DNA of 64,000 bases, from contig NC_017093.1 of assembly GCF_000284295.1 (NCBI RefSeq), positions 6,076,001-6,140,000 on the forward strand, in the 5' to 3' direction. Under the pieces are notes generated by a model. That model saw nothing but the letters and a program-made list of their open reading frames with translations. It was not told the origin of the DNA and did not search any database. Positions within the stretch are counted from its first letter, which is position 1. Each line of letters opens with the position of its first letter. Below, one piece after another: positions 55,897-64,000 of the stretch. This stretch comes from Actinoplanes missouriensis 431 (GTDB lineage: Bacteria > Actinomycetota > Actinomycetes > Mycobacteriales > Micromonosporaceae). The translations under genes were made by a program, and so were the position numbers.

Positions 55897-58710
55897 TCAG
55901 GAACGGGCCACGGCAGCCTCATCGGTGCCGAGGTAGGACAGGACGACCGCGGGATGCGAACGGACCTCGTCGGGTGGTCCGGTGGCGATGACCGTTCCGG
56001 CGTCCATCGCGATGAGACGGTCGGCGACCCGGGACAGCAGCGGCAGATCATGCTCGATGACCAGCACCGTCGTGCCGAGTTCGGCGCGGACCCGCAGCAT
56101 CAGCTCGCCGAGGGCCACGCCGTCGGCCTGGGTGAGGCCGGACGACGGTTCGTCGAGCAGCAGCAGCCGGGGTTCCAGGGTGAGCAGGCAACAGAGCTCC
56201 ACGATCCGCCGGGTGCCGGTGGACAACTCACCGACCGTCCGATCGGCGAGGTCCTCCAGCCCCATCGCGCGCAGCGCCGCCAGGGCACGCGCGGCCTTCG
56301 CGGCGGACGGACGCCTGTCGCCCAGCACGTCGACCACCAGGCTGGACGGGATGAGCTTCTCCCCGGCGACCATCAGGGTCTCACGCACGGTCAGCGCCGG
56401 GAAGAGCCGCGCGTCCTGGAACGACCGCGCCAGCCCGTCCCTCGCCCGCCGTTCCGGGGTCCAGCCGGTGACGTCCCGACCCTGGTAGCGCACCATTCCA
56501 CCATCAGCGGACGTAAATCCCGCGAGGATCTCGAAGAGCGTCGTCTTCCCCGCGCCGTTCGGCCCGATGATCCCGACGATCTCACCCTCGGTGACGGCGA
56601 ACGTGGCGTCCTGCACGGCCTTGACCCCGCCGAACGACCGCCGGATCCCGGCCACCTCCAGCAGCGGCGACGTCCCGATCATCGGCGCGAGCCGCTCAGC
56701 CGGCAGATCACGCACCCGCCACTGCCCCGGCCACGCCGGTCCGGCCGGCAGATCCGCCGCCGGCTCCGGCCCCGACTGCGGAGGTACGCCGGAAACCCCG
56801 CCCCCACCAGCAGATTCCCCGTCCCGGGAAGCAGACCGCCACCGTCCCACCGGGAAAGGCGTCAGCCGCCCCGCAGGAACAGCCGGCAACCGCCCCGCCG
56901 CCCCCGCCAGCAACCCACCCAGCCCCTCCGGCAGGAAGATCACCACGAGCAGCCAGCCGAGCGTGAGCACCGCCTGGCCCGCGATCCCGAGCGGGAACAG
57001 CGCCGGCAACCCCACGATGACGATCGCGCCGAGCAGCGCTCCCCCGGTCCGGGACAGCCCGCCGACCACCGCGATCGCGACCACGTCGATGCTGGCGGAC
57101 GCCGGGAAACTGTTGATGCTCAGCTGCGCCTGACCGAACCCGATCACCACGCCACCGAGGCCGGCCAGGGCGCCCGCTACCCCGTACACCTGAAGTTTGC
57201 GGACCGGCGCCGCGACCGTGAGCGCACGTCCCGCCTCCTCGTTGTCCCGCAGCGCGAGCAACAACCGGCCGAAGCCGCCGCGGCGCAGCCGCGCGGTGAC
57301 CGCCCACCCGACGGCGAGCATGAGCAGCGCGAACAGGTAGTAGTCGGTGGCGACGCTCACCACGTAGTCGCGCCACATCGGGTACGGCGTGGTCAGCCCG
57401 TCGCCGAGCAGGAACGTCTGGCGCAGCAGCCAGCCGCTGGTGGCGAGCGCGAACGCGAGCGTGGTGACGCCGAGGGCTACCCCGCGCAGCCGCAGCGCCG
57501 GAATGCCGACTCCGGTGGAGGCGAGGGCGCCGGCCGCGCACCCGGCCAGGACACCGGTGAGCATGTTGCCGGTGAGCTGGGCCGTTTGGATGGCGGCGGC
57601 CGCCCCGATGCCGGCGAACGCGAACTGGCCGAGCGACAGTTCACCGGCGATGCCGGTCACCAGGATGACGGAGAGGCCGACCAGCGCGTACCCGCAGATC
57701 ATCGTGAGGATCGAGGCGGTGGAGTTGCTGACCACGTACGCCAGACCGACACCGATCACGGCGAGCAGGATCAGGCCGATCCGCGTGCCGGGCGGCGGGG
57801 TGGCGTCCCAGCGCGGCCAGGACGCGTTCTGCTCGTTGTTGCGCCCGCCGGTGCGCTGCCGCAGCAGCGAGACCAGGATCGCGAGGCCGAGCACCACGTC
57901 GACGAACCCCGAGCTCTCCCGGGAGAGGAGGACCTGTTCGAGAACGCCGACGCCGATCGAGGCGGTGAACGCGATCGGCAGCGACGTCATCCGGGCGATC
58001 ACCGCGCCGGCCAGGCCGCGCAGCAGCAGTTGCGGACCGAGCGATTCGATCGACTGCACGCCCTGGGTGGGTGTCAGCAGGATCGCCGAGAACGCGGCGA
58101 CCCCGCCGGCGACGGCCCAGGCCAGGCTGGTCATCAGGGGTGCGGGGACGCCGTTCACGGTGGCCGCGTCGGGGTGGTCGGCGGCGGCGCGGATGGCGAT
58201 GCCGTACTTGGTGCGGCGCAGGAAGAACGCGAGCGCGGCGAGCAGCACCGGGGTGAGCAGGAGCATCGCGGTGAGCGAGGAGCCGACCGCGGTGGTGCCG
58301 ATGCTGAAGGCGGGCAGGCCGGGCGGTTTCGGATAGGTCGAGCCGGAGAAGCTGTCCCGGTCCACGAGCAGCGCCAGGACCAGGATGAACTGGGCCAGGC
58401 CGAGAGTGGCGATCATGCCGATCACGCGGGGCCGGCCGTGCAGGCGGCGGACCACGGACATCTCGATGCCGGCGCCGAGCGCTCCGGCCACCACGATGGC
58501 GATCGGGAAGGCCAGCCAGAACGCGATGCCGTCGGTGAGCCGGGCGAGGACCGCCGCGCCGAAGACACCTATCGCGCCGTGGGCGAAGTTGACGAACTTG
58601 CTGGACCGGTAGACCAGCACGATGCCGACCGCGAGCAGGCCGTAGGTCAGGCCGGTGAACAGTCCGACGGCGAGCCGGTCGAACCCGAAGTCGTACCCCA
58701 GGAAACTCAT
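55897..58710 (-). CDS. fused Liv-type ABC transporter (LivH-LivM-LivG in one chain)
   Basis: 937 residues. Residues 1 to about 290 are a LivH-type permease (LVYRSSKFVNFAHGAIGVFGAAV); about 310-590 a LivM-type permease (GIAGELSLGQFAFAGIGAAAAI); a Gly/Pro-rich linker of about 70 residues; then from about 680 a LivG-type ATPase with Walker A GPNGAGKTT, Walker B LLLLDEPSSGL and the signature LSTGTRR. Normally these are three separate proteins. No stop or frameshift lies between the parts. It partners the LivF-type ATPase and binding protein upstream on the same strand (four-base overlap). Confidence 0.9.
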   Translation of the reverse strand: MSFLGYDFGFDRLAVGLFTGLTYGLLAVGIVLVYRSSKFVNFAHGAIGVFGAAVLARLTDGIAFWLAFPIAIVVAGALGAGIEMSVVRRLHGRPRVIGMIATLGLAQFILVLALLVDRDSFSGSTYPKPPGLPAFSIGTTAVGSSLTAMLLLTPVLLAALAFFLRRTKYGIAIRAAADHPDAATVNGVPAPLMTSLAWAVAGGVAAFSAILLTPTQGVQSIESLGPQLLLRGLAGAVIARMTSLPIAFTASIGVGVLEQVLLSRESSGFVDVVLGLAILVSLLRQRTGGRNNEQNASWPRWDATPPPGTRIGLILLAVIGVGLAYVVSNSTASILTMICGYALVGLSVILVTGIAGELSLGQFAFAGIGAAAAIQTAQLTGNMLTGVLAGCAAGALASTGVGIPALRLRGVALGVTTLAFALATSGWLLRQTFLLGDGLTTPYPMWRDYVVSVATDYYLFALLMLAVGWAVTARLRRGGFGRLLLALRDNEEAGRALTVAAPVRKLQVYGVAGALAGLGGVVIGFGQAQLSINSFPASASIDVVAIAVVGGLSRTGGALLGAIVIVGLPALFPLGIAGQAVLTLGWLLVVIFLPEGLGGLLAGAAGRLPAVPAGRLTPFPVGRWRSASRDGESAGGGGVSGVPPQSGPEPAADLPAGPAWPGQWRVRDLPAERLAPMIGTSPLLEVAGIRRSFGGVKAVQDATFAVTEGEIVGIIGPNGAGKTTLFEILAGFTSADGGMVRYQGRDVTGWTPERRARDGLARSFQDARLFPALTVRETLMVAGEKLIPSSLVVDVLGDRRPSAAKAARALAALRAMGLEDLADRTVGELSTGTRRIVELCCLLTLEPRLLLLDEPSSGLTQADGVALGELMLRVRAELGTTVLVIEHDLPLLSRVADRLIAMDAGTVIATGPPDEVRSHPAVVLSYLGTDEAAVARS

Positions 58711-59438
58711 TCGGCGTGACCTCCGAGCACCAGGCGGCGAGCCAGGTCGGGGGTCGCGCGCAGTTCGTCCGGGGTGTGCTCGGCGATGATCGTGCCGTGT
58801 TCCATGAAGAGCAGCCGGTCGGCGATCGACATGGCGACGTTCACCGACTGCTCGATGACCAGGGTGGCGACGCCGGCCGCGGCGAGCCGGCGGACGAGTT
58901 CGAGCAGGCCGCCGACGACGACCGGCGCGAGCCCGAGGGAGAACTCGTCGATCAGCAGCAGGCTGGGCCGCTGGATCAGGGTCTTCGCGAGGACGAGCAT
59001 CTGCCGTTCGCCGCCGGACAGGTTGGCGGCCGGCTGGTCGGTTCGGACGGCGAGGCGCGGGAAGACGGCCAGGGCGCCGTCGACGACGGTGTCGGTCCGG
59101 TCGTCGTCGTGGCCGTTCGGGTACGCGTGCAGCCGCAGGTTGTCGCGGACCGACAACGATCCGAACGCCTGCTGCCCGATCACCGTGGACATGCCGAGCC
59201 TGACCCGTTTCGGCCCGGAGAGCGCCGTCACGTCCCGGCCGAGGAGCGTGACCGTGCCGGCGCGCGGCCGGTTCAGCCCGCTGAGCATCCGGACCAGGGT
59301 GGACTTGCCGACTCCGTTGGGCCCGCAGAGCGCCACGGTCTCGCCCTTGCGGACCGTCAGGTCGATGCCGAAGAGGACCTGGATGCTGCCGTAGCCGCCG
59401 GAGAGCCCGTCGACGCGCAGAACGACGTCACTGTCCAA
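58707..59438 (-). CDS. LivF-type ABC transporter ATPase
   Basis: 243 residues. Walker A CGPNGVGKST, signature NLSGGERQML, Walker B LLLIDEFSLGLAP with LivF-typical SLGLAP. It pairs with the LivG domain in the downstream fused protein. It overlaps the binding-protein gene by 11 bases and the fusion by four. Confidence 0.93.
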   Translation of the reverse strand: MDSDVVLRVDGLSGGYGSIQVLFGIDLTVRKGETVALCGPNGVGKSTLVRMLSGLNRPRAGTVTLLGRDVTALSGPKRVRLGMSTVIGQQAFGSLSVRDNLRLHAYPNGHDDDRTDTVVDGALAVFPRLAVRTDQPAANLSGGERQMLVLAKTLIQRPSLLLIDEFSLGLAPVVVGGLLELVRRLAAAGVATLVIEQSVNVAMSIADRLLFMEHGTIIAEHTPDELRATPDLARRLVLGGHAE

Positions 59439-60762
59439 GGCTGGTCACCGGTCCCTCGTAGGTGAAGCAGCCGCAGCCGGCGTCGAACTTCAGCACCCGG
59501 TACGCCGTACCGGCCGCGTGCCCGCCGCCGAACTCGCCCAGTCCGGTGGCGGTCGCGAACTCCGCGGACCGCGCCGCCGTCGCCCACGCCGAGGCGTTGA
59601 GGTTCGGGCCGAGATCCCTGGCCGCCGACTGCAGGAGCAGCGCCGCGTCGCAGTAGGTGAACGCGACGCGCGCGTTCTCCCGGGCCCGGAACGTGATCCC
59701 GGCGCCCGCGTAGATCTTCTGGCAGGTCTTCTCGGCCTCGCTGTCCGGGAACGCCATCTGGCTGTCCGGCACGTCGTAACCGGGCGCGAACCCCACACCG
59801 ACCATGCCCTTCAGCGCGGCCGGCGGGATCGTCCCCGGGTTGGACACCATGAAGCTGGGGCTGTCGAAGGTGGAGATGCCGTACCGCGCGGTGTAGCTGT
59901 TCGCCGCGGCGGAGGTCATGAAGAACGGCGCGATCCGGGCGCCGCCGAGGAAGAAGACCCGGTCGATCTTCCGGCCCCGGAAGTTGACGGCCGCCTGGGT
60001 GAGCCCGGAGTTGAGCGTGCCGAGCGAGGTGGTGTCGATCCAGGAGACCGTGACGTCGATGCCCTCCTTGTCGGCGAACGGCGTGACGATGTCCTCGAAC
60101 ACCGCCTTGTTCGCCGGGGTGTCCGCGGCCACCAGGCCGGCCCGGTCCCGCCCCTCGAAGAATTTCTGACGCGACAGGACCGACAGGAACGACGTCGCGA
60201 ACGCGTCGTACTCCGGGAACGACGCCGTCCACAGATAGGGCGACAACTCGGAGAACGTGGACCTGCCGTTGGCGATCAGGGTGGCGTCCAGCATCAGGGT
60301 CTGCCGCTGCGCATAACACGGCCGCGCGTTGGACTGCAGCTGACCGGTCAGCACCACCGCGAACGCCTCGTCGTCCTGGGTGATCCGGCTGCACAGCGTG
60401 GTCTCGGCGGCCGGCGAGTCGTTGCTCGCCTCGTACTCGCGGTACACCGCCTCGAGCTTGCGCCCGGCGATCCCGCCGTTCGCGTTCACCCAGGAGGCCA
60501 GCGCCTCGACCTGCTCCTCCGGCTTGCCGACGTCGGCGTTGGTGAACCCGGTGAGCGACGCGGTCTTGGTCAGGTCGGTGCCGACGAAGACGACCTTGAC
60601 GCTGTCCTCGGTGACGCCCGGTCCGGTCCCGGAGGCCGACGCCTGCACGGTGCCGTTGCCGCCGGGCATCAGCGCGCCGCACCCGGTGTAGGCGACCACC
60701 GCGACTCCCAGCACGGCGCCGATCCGCATCAGCAGGGGGCCGTCGAGGTTCCGGCGTGTCAT
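59428..60762 (-). CDS. ABC transporter substrate-binding protein (type 1 fold)
   Basis: 444 residues. It starts with one hydrophobic stretch (LMRIGAVLGVAVVAYTGCGALM), a likely signal/lipobox-like or membrane anchor, followed by a periplasmic-binding fold (VKVVFVGTDLTKTASLTGF, WVNANGGIAGRKLEAVYREYEASNDSPAAETTLC). The ligand is unknown. It captures the substrate for the fused Liv permease. It is coupled to the surface-protein gene before it by a four-base overlap. Confidence 0.86.
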   Translation of the reverse strand: MTRRNLDGPLLMRIGAVLGVAVVAYTGCGALMPGGNGTVQASASGTGPGVTEDSVKVVFVGTDLTKTASLTGFTNADVGKPEEQVEALASWVNANGGIAGRKLEAVYREYEASNDSPAAETTLCSRITQDDEAFAVVLTGQLQSNARPCYAQRQTLMLDATLIANGRSTFSELSPYLWTASFPEYDAFATSFLSVLSRQKFFEGRDRAGLVAADTPANKAVFEDIVTPFADKEGIDVTVSWIDTTSLGTLNSGLTQAAVNFRGRKIDRVFFLGGARIAPFFMTSAAANSYTARYGISTFDSPSFMVSNPGTIPPAALKGMVGVGFAPGYDVPDSQMAFPDSEAEKTCQKIYAGAGITFRARENARVAFTYCDAALLLQSAARDLGPNLNASAWATAARSAEFATATGLGEFGGGHAAGTAYRVLKFDAGCGCFTYEGPVTSLGQ

Positions 60763-61865
60763 TCGTTCTCCTCGAGCAGTGAGATGGAGCGCGGATACCG
60801 CCGGGCCAGCACGTGACCGAGGGCGTCCAGGTCGAGCACCGATTCGCCGGCGCCGGGACCGTTGCCCGCGCCGATGAGCGCGCGCAGGTTGTCCAGGCTG
60901 AGCTGGGCGCCCGCGTGCCGGCGCAGCCGCCGGGAGCCGGGCGCGTCGTCGAAGACCAGGTAGGCGCCGAGGCTGCCGAGCCGGACCACGGCCGGGAGCA
61001 GCGCGTCCGCCGGGTCGACGTCGCGCAGGGCACGCCGCCGCCCGAGCCGGCGTACCAGTCCCCAGACGATCAGCGCGATACCGAGGGCATTGATCAAAAT
61101 CAGACCCCAGGGGTACGCGTCATGGCTCACCCGGACCGGAGCGAGCCCGCTGACGTCGGCGCTGACGACGTACCGGCCGAAGGCGGCGATCGGCAGCTCC
61201 ACCGGGACCGTGACGGTCCGGCTCTGCCCGGGCGCGAGTCCCTCGACGACCTCCTGGTGGAAGATGTTGTCGTCGCCACCGCCGCCGAGCCGGATCTGCA
61301 CGGTCGCGCTGGTCAGCGCCGCCGGAGTCGGGTTGCGGACGGTGTAGGTGAGCGTCAGCCGGTCGCGGGCGCCGAACCAGGCGGCCGCGGTGCCGCCGGT
61401 GAGCGTGAACTCCTGCACGGTCAGCTCGCGCGCGGCGGTGGCTGCGGCCGGGATCGTCCCGACCGGGTGCCCGGTGATCGAGATCGGCAGGTTGACCGGG
61501 ATGGCGCTGCCCTGCACCTCGGCGATGTGCACGACGCACGGGCACGGCCGGGGCGGGGTTCCGGCCTGCACGTCGACCACGAACCTCCCGTCCGCCCGGA
61601 CCGGGGTGGCCACCGCGGCCCGGGTGTCGCAGGCCGCCGAGCCGGTCAGCCCGCCCTCGCCGCACGTGACGAACTGGAGCAGCGTGCCGGCGGTCCAGCC
61701 CGTGCCGGTGACCCGTACCGTCTCGCCGGGCTTCGCCACGTTCACCGAGAGCGTGGCGACCCGGCCCGCGGCCAGGGCCGGCGTGGCCGCCGGCACGGTG
61801 AGCGCGGTGAGCACGGTGCACGTCACGAGCGCGACGGTGACCGCGACCAGCGCCGATCTGGTCAT
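60759..61865 (-). CDS. exported surface protein with neocarzinostatin-like and CARDB-like domains plus membrane anchor
   Basis: About 368 residues. After a signal peptide come a neocarzinostatin-like domain (GRVATLSVNVAKPGETVRVTGTGWTAGTLLQFVTCGEGGL), a CARDB-like adhesion/beta-sandwich domain (LTYTVRNPTPAALTSATVQIRL), a membrane segment (WGLILINALGIALIVWGLV) and a cytoplasmic tail of about 110 residues. The tail is notable for a surface protein. Coupled to both neighbours by four-base overlaps. Function unknown; a link between surface binding and uptake is possible. Confidence 0.75.
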   Translation of the reverse strand: MTRSALVAVTVALVTCTVLTALTVPAATPALAAGRVATLSVNVAKPGETVRVTGTGWTAGTLLQFVTCGEGGLTGSAACDTRAAVATPVRADGRFVVDVQAGTPPRPCPCVVHIAEVQGSAIPVNLPISITGHPVGTIPAAATAARELTVQEFTLTGGTAAAWFGARDRLTLTYTVRNPTPAALTSATVQIRLGGGGDDNIFHQEVVEGLAPGQSRTVTVPVELPIAAFGRYVVSADVSGLAPVRVSHDAYPWGLILINALGIALIVWGLVRRLGRRRALRDVDPADALLPAVVRLGSLGAYLVFDDAPGSRRLRRHAGAQLSLDNLRALIGAGNGPGAGESVLDLDALGHVLARRYPRSISLLEENE

Positions 61866-62833
61866 CGGGCGGCCACCAGGCCGCGCGGCCGGAGCTCGCG
61901 GGCACGGCGGCGGCGCCGGATCAGCAGCACGATCCCGGTGATCAGCAGTGCCAGCAGCAGCAGGGCGGTCCAGGAGACGACGACGGTGCGTTCCGTGCGC
62001 TGGGCGAAGACGTCGCCCTCGGCGCGGACCGCGACAGCGGTGGTGACCACGTCGAGCGGCCAGATCCCGCGGGCCCTCATCGCGAAGGCGCCCTGCGCGC
62101 CGGGGACCATGTCGCTGGCCGGGGTGGCGCCGGTGACGGTGATCCGGTGGCCGAACAGCCCGGTCATCGTCACGGTGGCGGCCGGCACCAGGTGGATGTT
62201 GCCGACGTTGGCGACGGTGTACTCCAGGTCGCCGCCGGTGATCGTGGGCAGCAGCGGCGCGCGGACGTCCAGGTTGAGCTCCGGCACCCCGAGGCCGGGC
62301 ACGACCGCGCCGGCGACGCGCAGGTAGACACGGGCCGCGACGGCTCGCTGGATGTTCACGGTGGCGCCGTCGGCCTGTGCCGTGGAGCTCGCCGAGGCCT
62401 CCATCGCGACGATCCCGCCGACGTGGTCGCCCGGTGTGGCGTTGGCCGGCACGGCGATCGTGAACGGGATGTCGGCGCTGGTCCGCGCCGGCACCTCGAC
62501 GGCGGTGACCTGGGATCTCACCCACGAGCCGAGATCTTTCTGAGCATCGGTACGGGTCCGGATCGCGAACCCGCCGTTGCGGGCGGTGTTGTAGGCGTCC
62601 GCACCGTAGATCACGAACGACCGCGGTTTGGCCGTCAGGTTGGTGACCCGGACCGACTCCTTGACGGTCTCGCCGGCGTGAGCATCGAGGAAGAAGTAGA
62701 GCCGCGGTGTGGGGCCGGGGTTCCCCGCCGGGGTCGGCGTGACGGCCCACTCCCCGTTGCCGGTGGCGGCGGCAGGAGCCGGCGTGAGCAGCACCGACGC
62801 CACGATGACCAGCGCGGCCGCGAGCTTCCGCAT
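61862..62833 (-). CDS. WxL-interacting protein (DUF916-like), exported and membrane-anchored
   Basis: About 323 residues. A signal peptide (KLAAALVIVASVLLTPAPAAA) precedes a DUF916/WxLIP-type beta-sandwich: WAVTPTPAG, YFFLDAHAGETVKESVRVTNLTAKPRSFVIYGADA, and further on IAVPANATPGDHVGGIVAMEAS. It ends with a membrane segment and an Arg-rich tail. Such proteins bind WxL-domain surface proteins on Gram-positive cell walls. It follows the WxL gene at 62899 and overlaps the next gene by four bases. Confidence 0.85.
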   Translation of the reverse strand: MRKLAAALVIVASVLLTPAPAAATGNGEWAVTPTPAGNPGPTPRLYFFLDAHAGETVKESVRVTNLTAKPRSFVIYGADAYNTARNGGFAIRTRTDAQKDLGSWVRSQVTAVEVPARTSADIPFTIAVPANATPGDHVGGIVAMEASASSTAQADGATVNIQRAVAARVYLRVAGAVVPGLGVPELNLDVRAPLLPTITGGDLEYTVANVGNIHLVPAATVTMTGLFGHRITVTGATPASDMVPGAQGAFAMRARGIWPLDVVTTAVAVRAEGDVFAQRTERTVVVSWTALLLLALLITGIVLLIRRRRRARELRPRGLVAAR

Positions 62834-62898
62834 GTGTTTCCTTCCGACCGTTCTTGCGGGTGAGAGGCGGTAGCGGCCGCCTCTCACCCTCAGAAGGC

Positions 62899-64000
62899 TC
62901 AGCTCAGCGTGAGCGTGAGCGTCGCCGTGTACGTGCCGGCGAGCTGGATCGCCGGCACCGTGAGGGACAGTTCGGCCGACGCGTCGTACGAGCCGCCGGT
63001 GACCGTGCCGCCCGTGCCGGCCGGACCGGAACACAGGGTCGCCTCGTTGACCGGCACGGCCGCCGAACCCGCCACCGCCGCTGTCGCGTTGGTAGCCCCG
63101 GTGTGGTCGGCGCAGGACGGCGTCCAGGTCAGCGCGCCGGCCGGGATGGTGCCGCCGGGGACGCCGGTGAAGTCGGTGACCGCAGCGGCGAGCTCCCAGC
63201 CGAGGGTGCTGCCCCGGTTGTCGGTGACGTTGATCGGCTTGAGCGAGCCGGTCGCGGTCTGCGCCGAGCCGTTCAGCGTCACACCGGTGAAGATGATCGT
63301 GCTGGAGCCGGCGCCCCGGGACATCGACAGCGAGCCGCCCGTGACGGTCTCGGAGAGCTCGTACTTCAGGTCGCAGTCACCCGTCGCCGCGTTGCCCTCC
63401 TTCGCCGTGCAGGCGTCCGCGGACGCGGTCCACGGCGCCAGGGCGAACATCCGGCCGGACACCGCACCGACGTACGCGGTGGTGGTGTCGTTGACCGTGA
63501 AGGCGGCGCTGATCCCGCCGGTCGCCGACGCGGTGGCCGTGACCGGCGTGTCGGAGGTGGCGGGCGGCGGCGGGGCGCCGGTGAGCGCCTGATATCCACG
63601 AACCACGACGGAGCTGCCGGGATCCCAGTCGGTGCCCTTGACGGAGATCGCCGTGCCGGCGCCGCCGCCCGAGGGCGTGATCGTGACCGTCGGCGTGCCG
63701 AGGATCGTGATGGAAACCAGGACGGTGTTGACGCCGTCGGTGACGGCCAGGGTCCGGGTGCCGGTCGTGGGACTGGCCGGCACCACGAGCGTTCCGGTGC
63801 CCGAGCCGCCGGCGCCGGTGGAGCCGGTGCCGCTGCCCTCGCCGGTACCGCCACCGGAGCTGTCCTTCAGCGACGCCGTGAGCGTGGCGTTCGCCTCCAG
63901 GCCGGTGACCGAGTAGTCGATGGTGTTGCCGGCCCGGGCCGCGGTGACCCCGGTCTGGCCGGTGATCGACGTGATCGTCGCGCCGCCGTCGAAGACGGTG
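62899..64000 (-). CDS. WxL-domain surface protein, partial (runs off the right edge)
   Basis: At least 367 residues, open to the right edge. The C-terminal part contains a WxL-type domain: LGWELAAAVTDF holds the first W-x-L motif and the C-terminal AGTYTATLTLTLS matches the second motif region. Before it are Ser/Gly/Thr-rich linkers (SGGGTGEGSGTGSTGAGG) and bacterial Ig-like folds. WxL proteins attach non-covalently to peptidoglycan. The start lies outside the window; a GTG at 63786 is internal. The adjacent WxLIP gene is its expected partner. Confidence 0.8.
   Translation of the reverse strand, partial: TVFDGGATITSITGQTGVTAARAGNTIDYSVTGLEANATLTASLKDSSGGGTGEGSGTGSTGAGGSGTGTLVVPASPTTGTRTLAVTDGVNTVLVSITILGTPTVTITPSGGGAGTAISVKGTDWDPGSSVVVRGYQALTGAPPPPATSDTPVTATASATGGISAAFTVNDTTTAYVGAVSGRMFALAPWTASADACTAKEGNAATGDCDLKYELSETVTGGSLSMSRGAGSSTIIFTGVTLNGSAQTATGSLKPINVTDNRGSTLGWELAAAVTDFTGVPGGTIPAGALTWTPSCADHTGATNATAAVAGSAAVPVNEATLCSGPAGTGGTVTGGSYDASAELSLTVPAIQLAGTYTATLTLTLS

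Noticed and set aside
55894..58719. A 941-residue + strand frame opposite the fused Liv transporter
   Set aside because: It is dominated by Arg, Glu, Gln, His and Gly with no domains, exactly mirroring the transporter gene. Antisense shadow.

Overview
The window is very GC-rich DNA packed with short-spaced genes. GTG and TTG starts are common and ATGA/GTGA stop-start overlaps are pervasive. Together with F420-type LLM oxidoreductases, an LPXTG protein, WxL-type surface proteins and Liv-type ABC transporters, this points to a soil actinomycete. The intergenic repeats and general gene style would fit the Micromonosporaceae (Actinoplanes-like), but that genus guess is an inference from the sequence alone. 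No rRNA, tRNA, CRISPR array, insertion sequence or phage gene was recognised.

Layout. 0-12 kb: a LexA-type repressor, an MFS exporter behind a decayed ArsR-like regulator, a three-gene operon of unidentified membrane proteins, and a complete five-gene branched-chain-amino-acid-type ABC transporter (livKGFHM order of transcription) with a divergent PaaX-family regulator. 11.4-12.3 kb is a gene-free, repeat-rich stretch. 12-24 kb: a small Pro/Tyr-repeat protein, a membrane-anchored periplasmic-binding-protein-like protein, L-rhamnose mutarotase, an orphan FAD subunit, type II NADH dehydrogenase, thymidine kinase, secreted nuclease, RDD protein, secreted M14 carboxypeptidase and a TetR regulator. 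24-27.5 kb: a large membrane-anchored NACHT ATPase.

27.6-55 kb is the remarkable part: three long, translationally coupled operons around one IclR regulator (37.5-38.4 kb). The leftward operon (36.8 to 27.6 kb, 11 genes) encodes CoA-thioester catabolism: CoA-transferase, acyl-CoA dehydrogenase, MaoC hydratases, thiolase-like aldolase plus DUF35 partner, MmgE/PrpD dehydratase and CitE-like lyase. The first rightward operon (38.5-45.7 kb, 6 genes) encodes a flavin reductase and acyl-CoA-dehydrogenase-like monooxygenase pair, two aldehyde dehydrogenases, an isocitrate-lyase-family lyase and an FAD monooxygenase. The second rightward operon (46.7-55.0 kb, 9 genes) encodes proteins resembling the plant chlorophyll-breakdown set: a NOL/NYC1-like chlorophyll b reductase homologue, a chlorophyllase-like alpha/beta hydrolase, a PAO-like Rieske oxygenase and two red-chlorophyll-catabolite-reductase (RCCR)-like proteins. 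They sit with a C-N hydrolase, a lipocalin-like protein and a maleate-isomerase-family protein. All promoters in this block carry GTTTCGC/GGGAAAC-type half-sites. My reading is that this is a tetrapyrrole (chlorophyll or derivative) degradation system joined to a pathway for the small branched dicarboxylic acids that monopyrrole rings would yield. The family assignments are visible in the sequence; the pathway is inference.

55-64 kb: an LPXTG-anchored neocarzinostatin-like protein, then a leftward operon running from WxL-type surface proteins straight into a second Liv-type ABC transporter, whose two permeases and one ATPase are fused in a single 937-residue polypeptide. This may be the uptake system for the neighbouring catabolic cluster. 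The WxL protein runs off the right edge.
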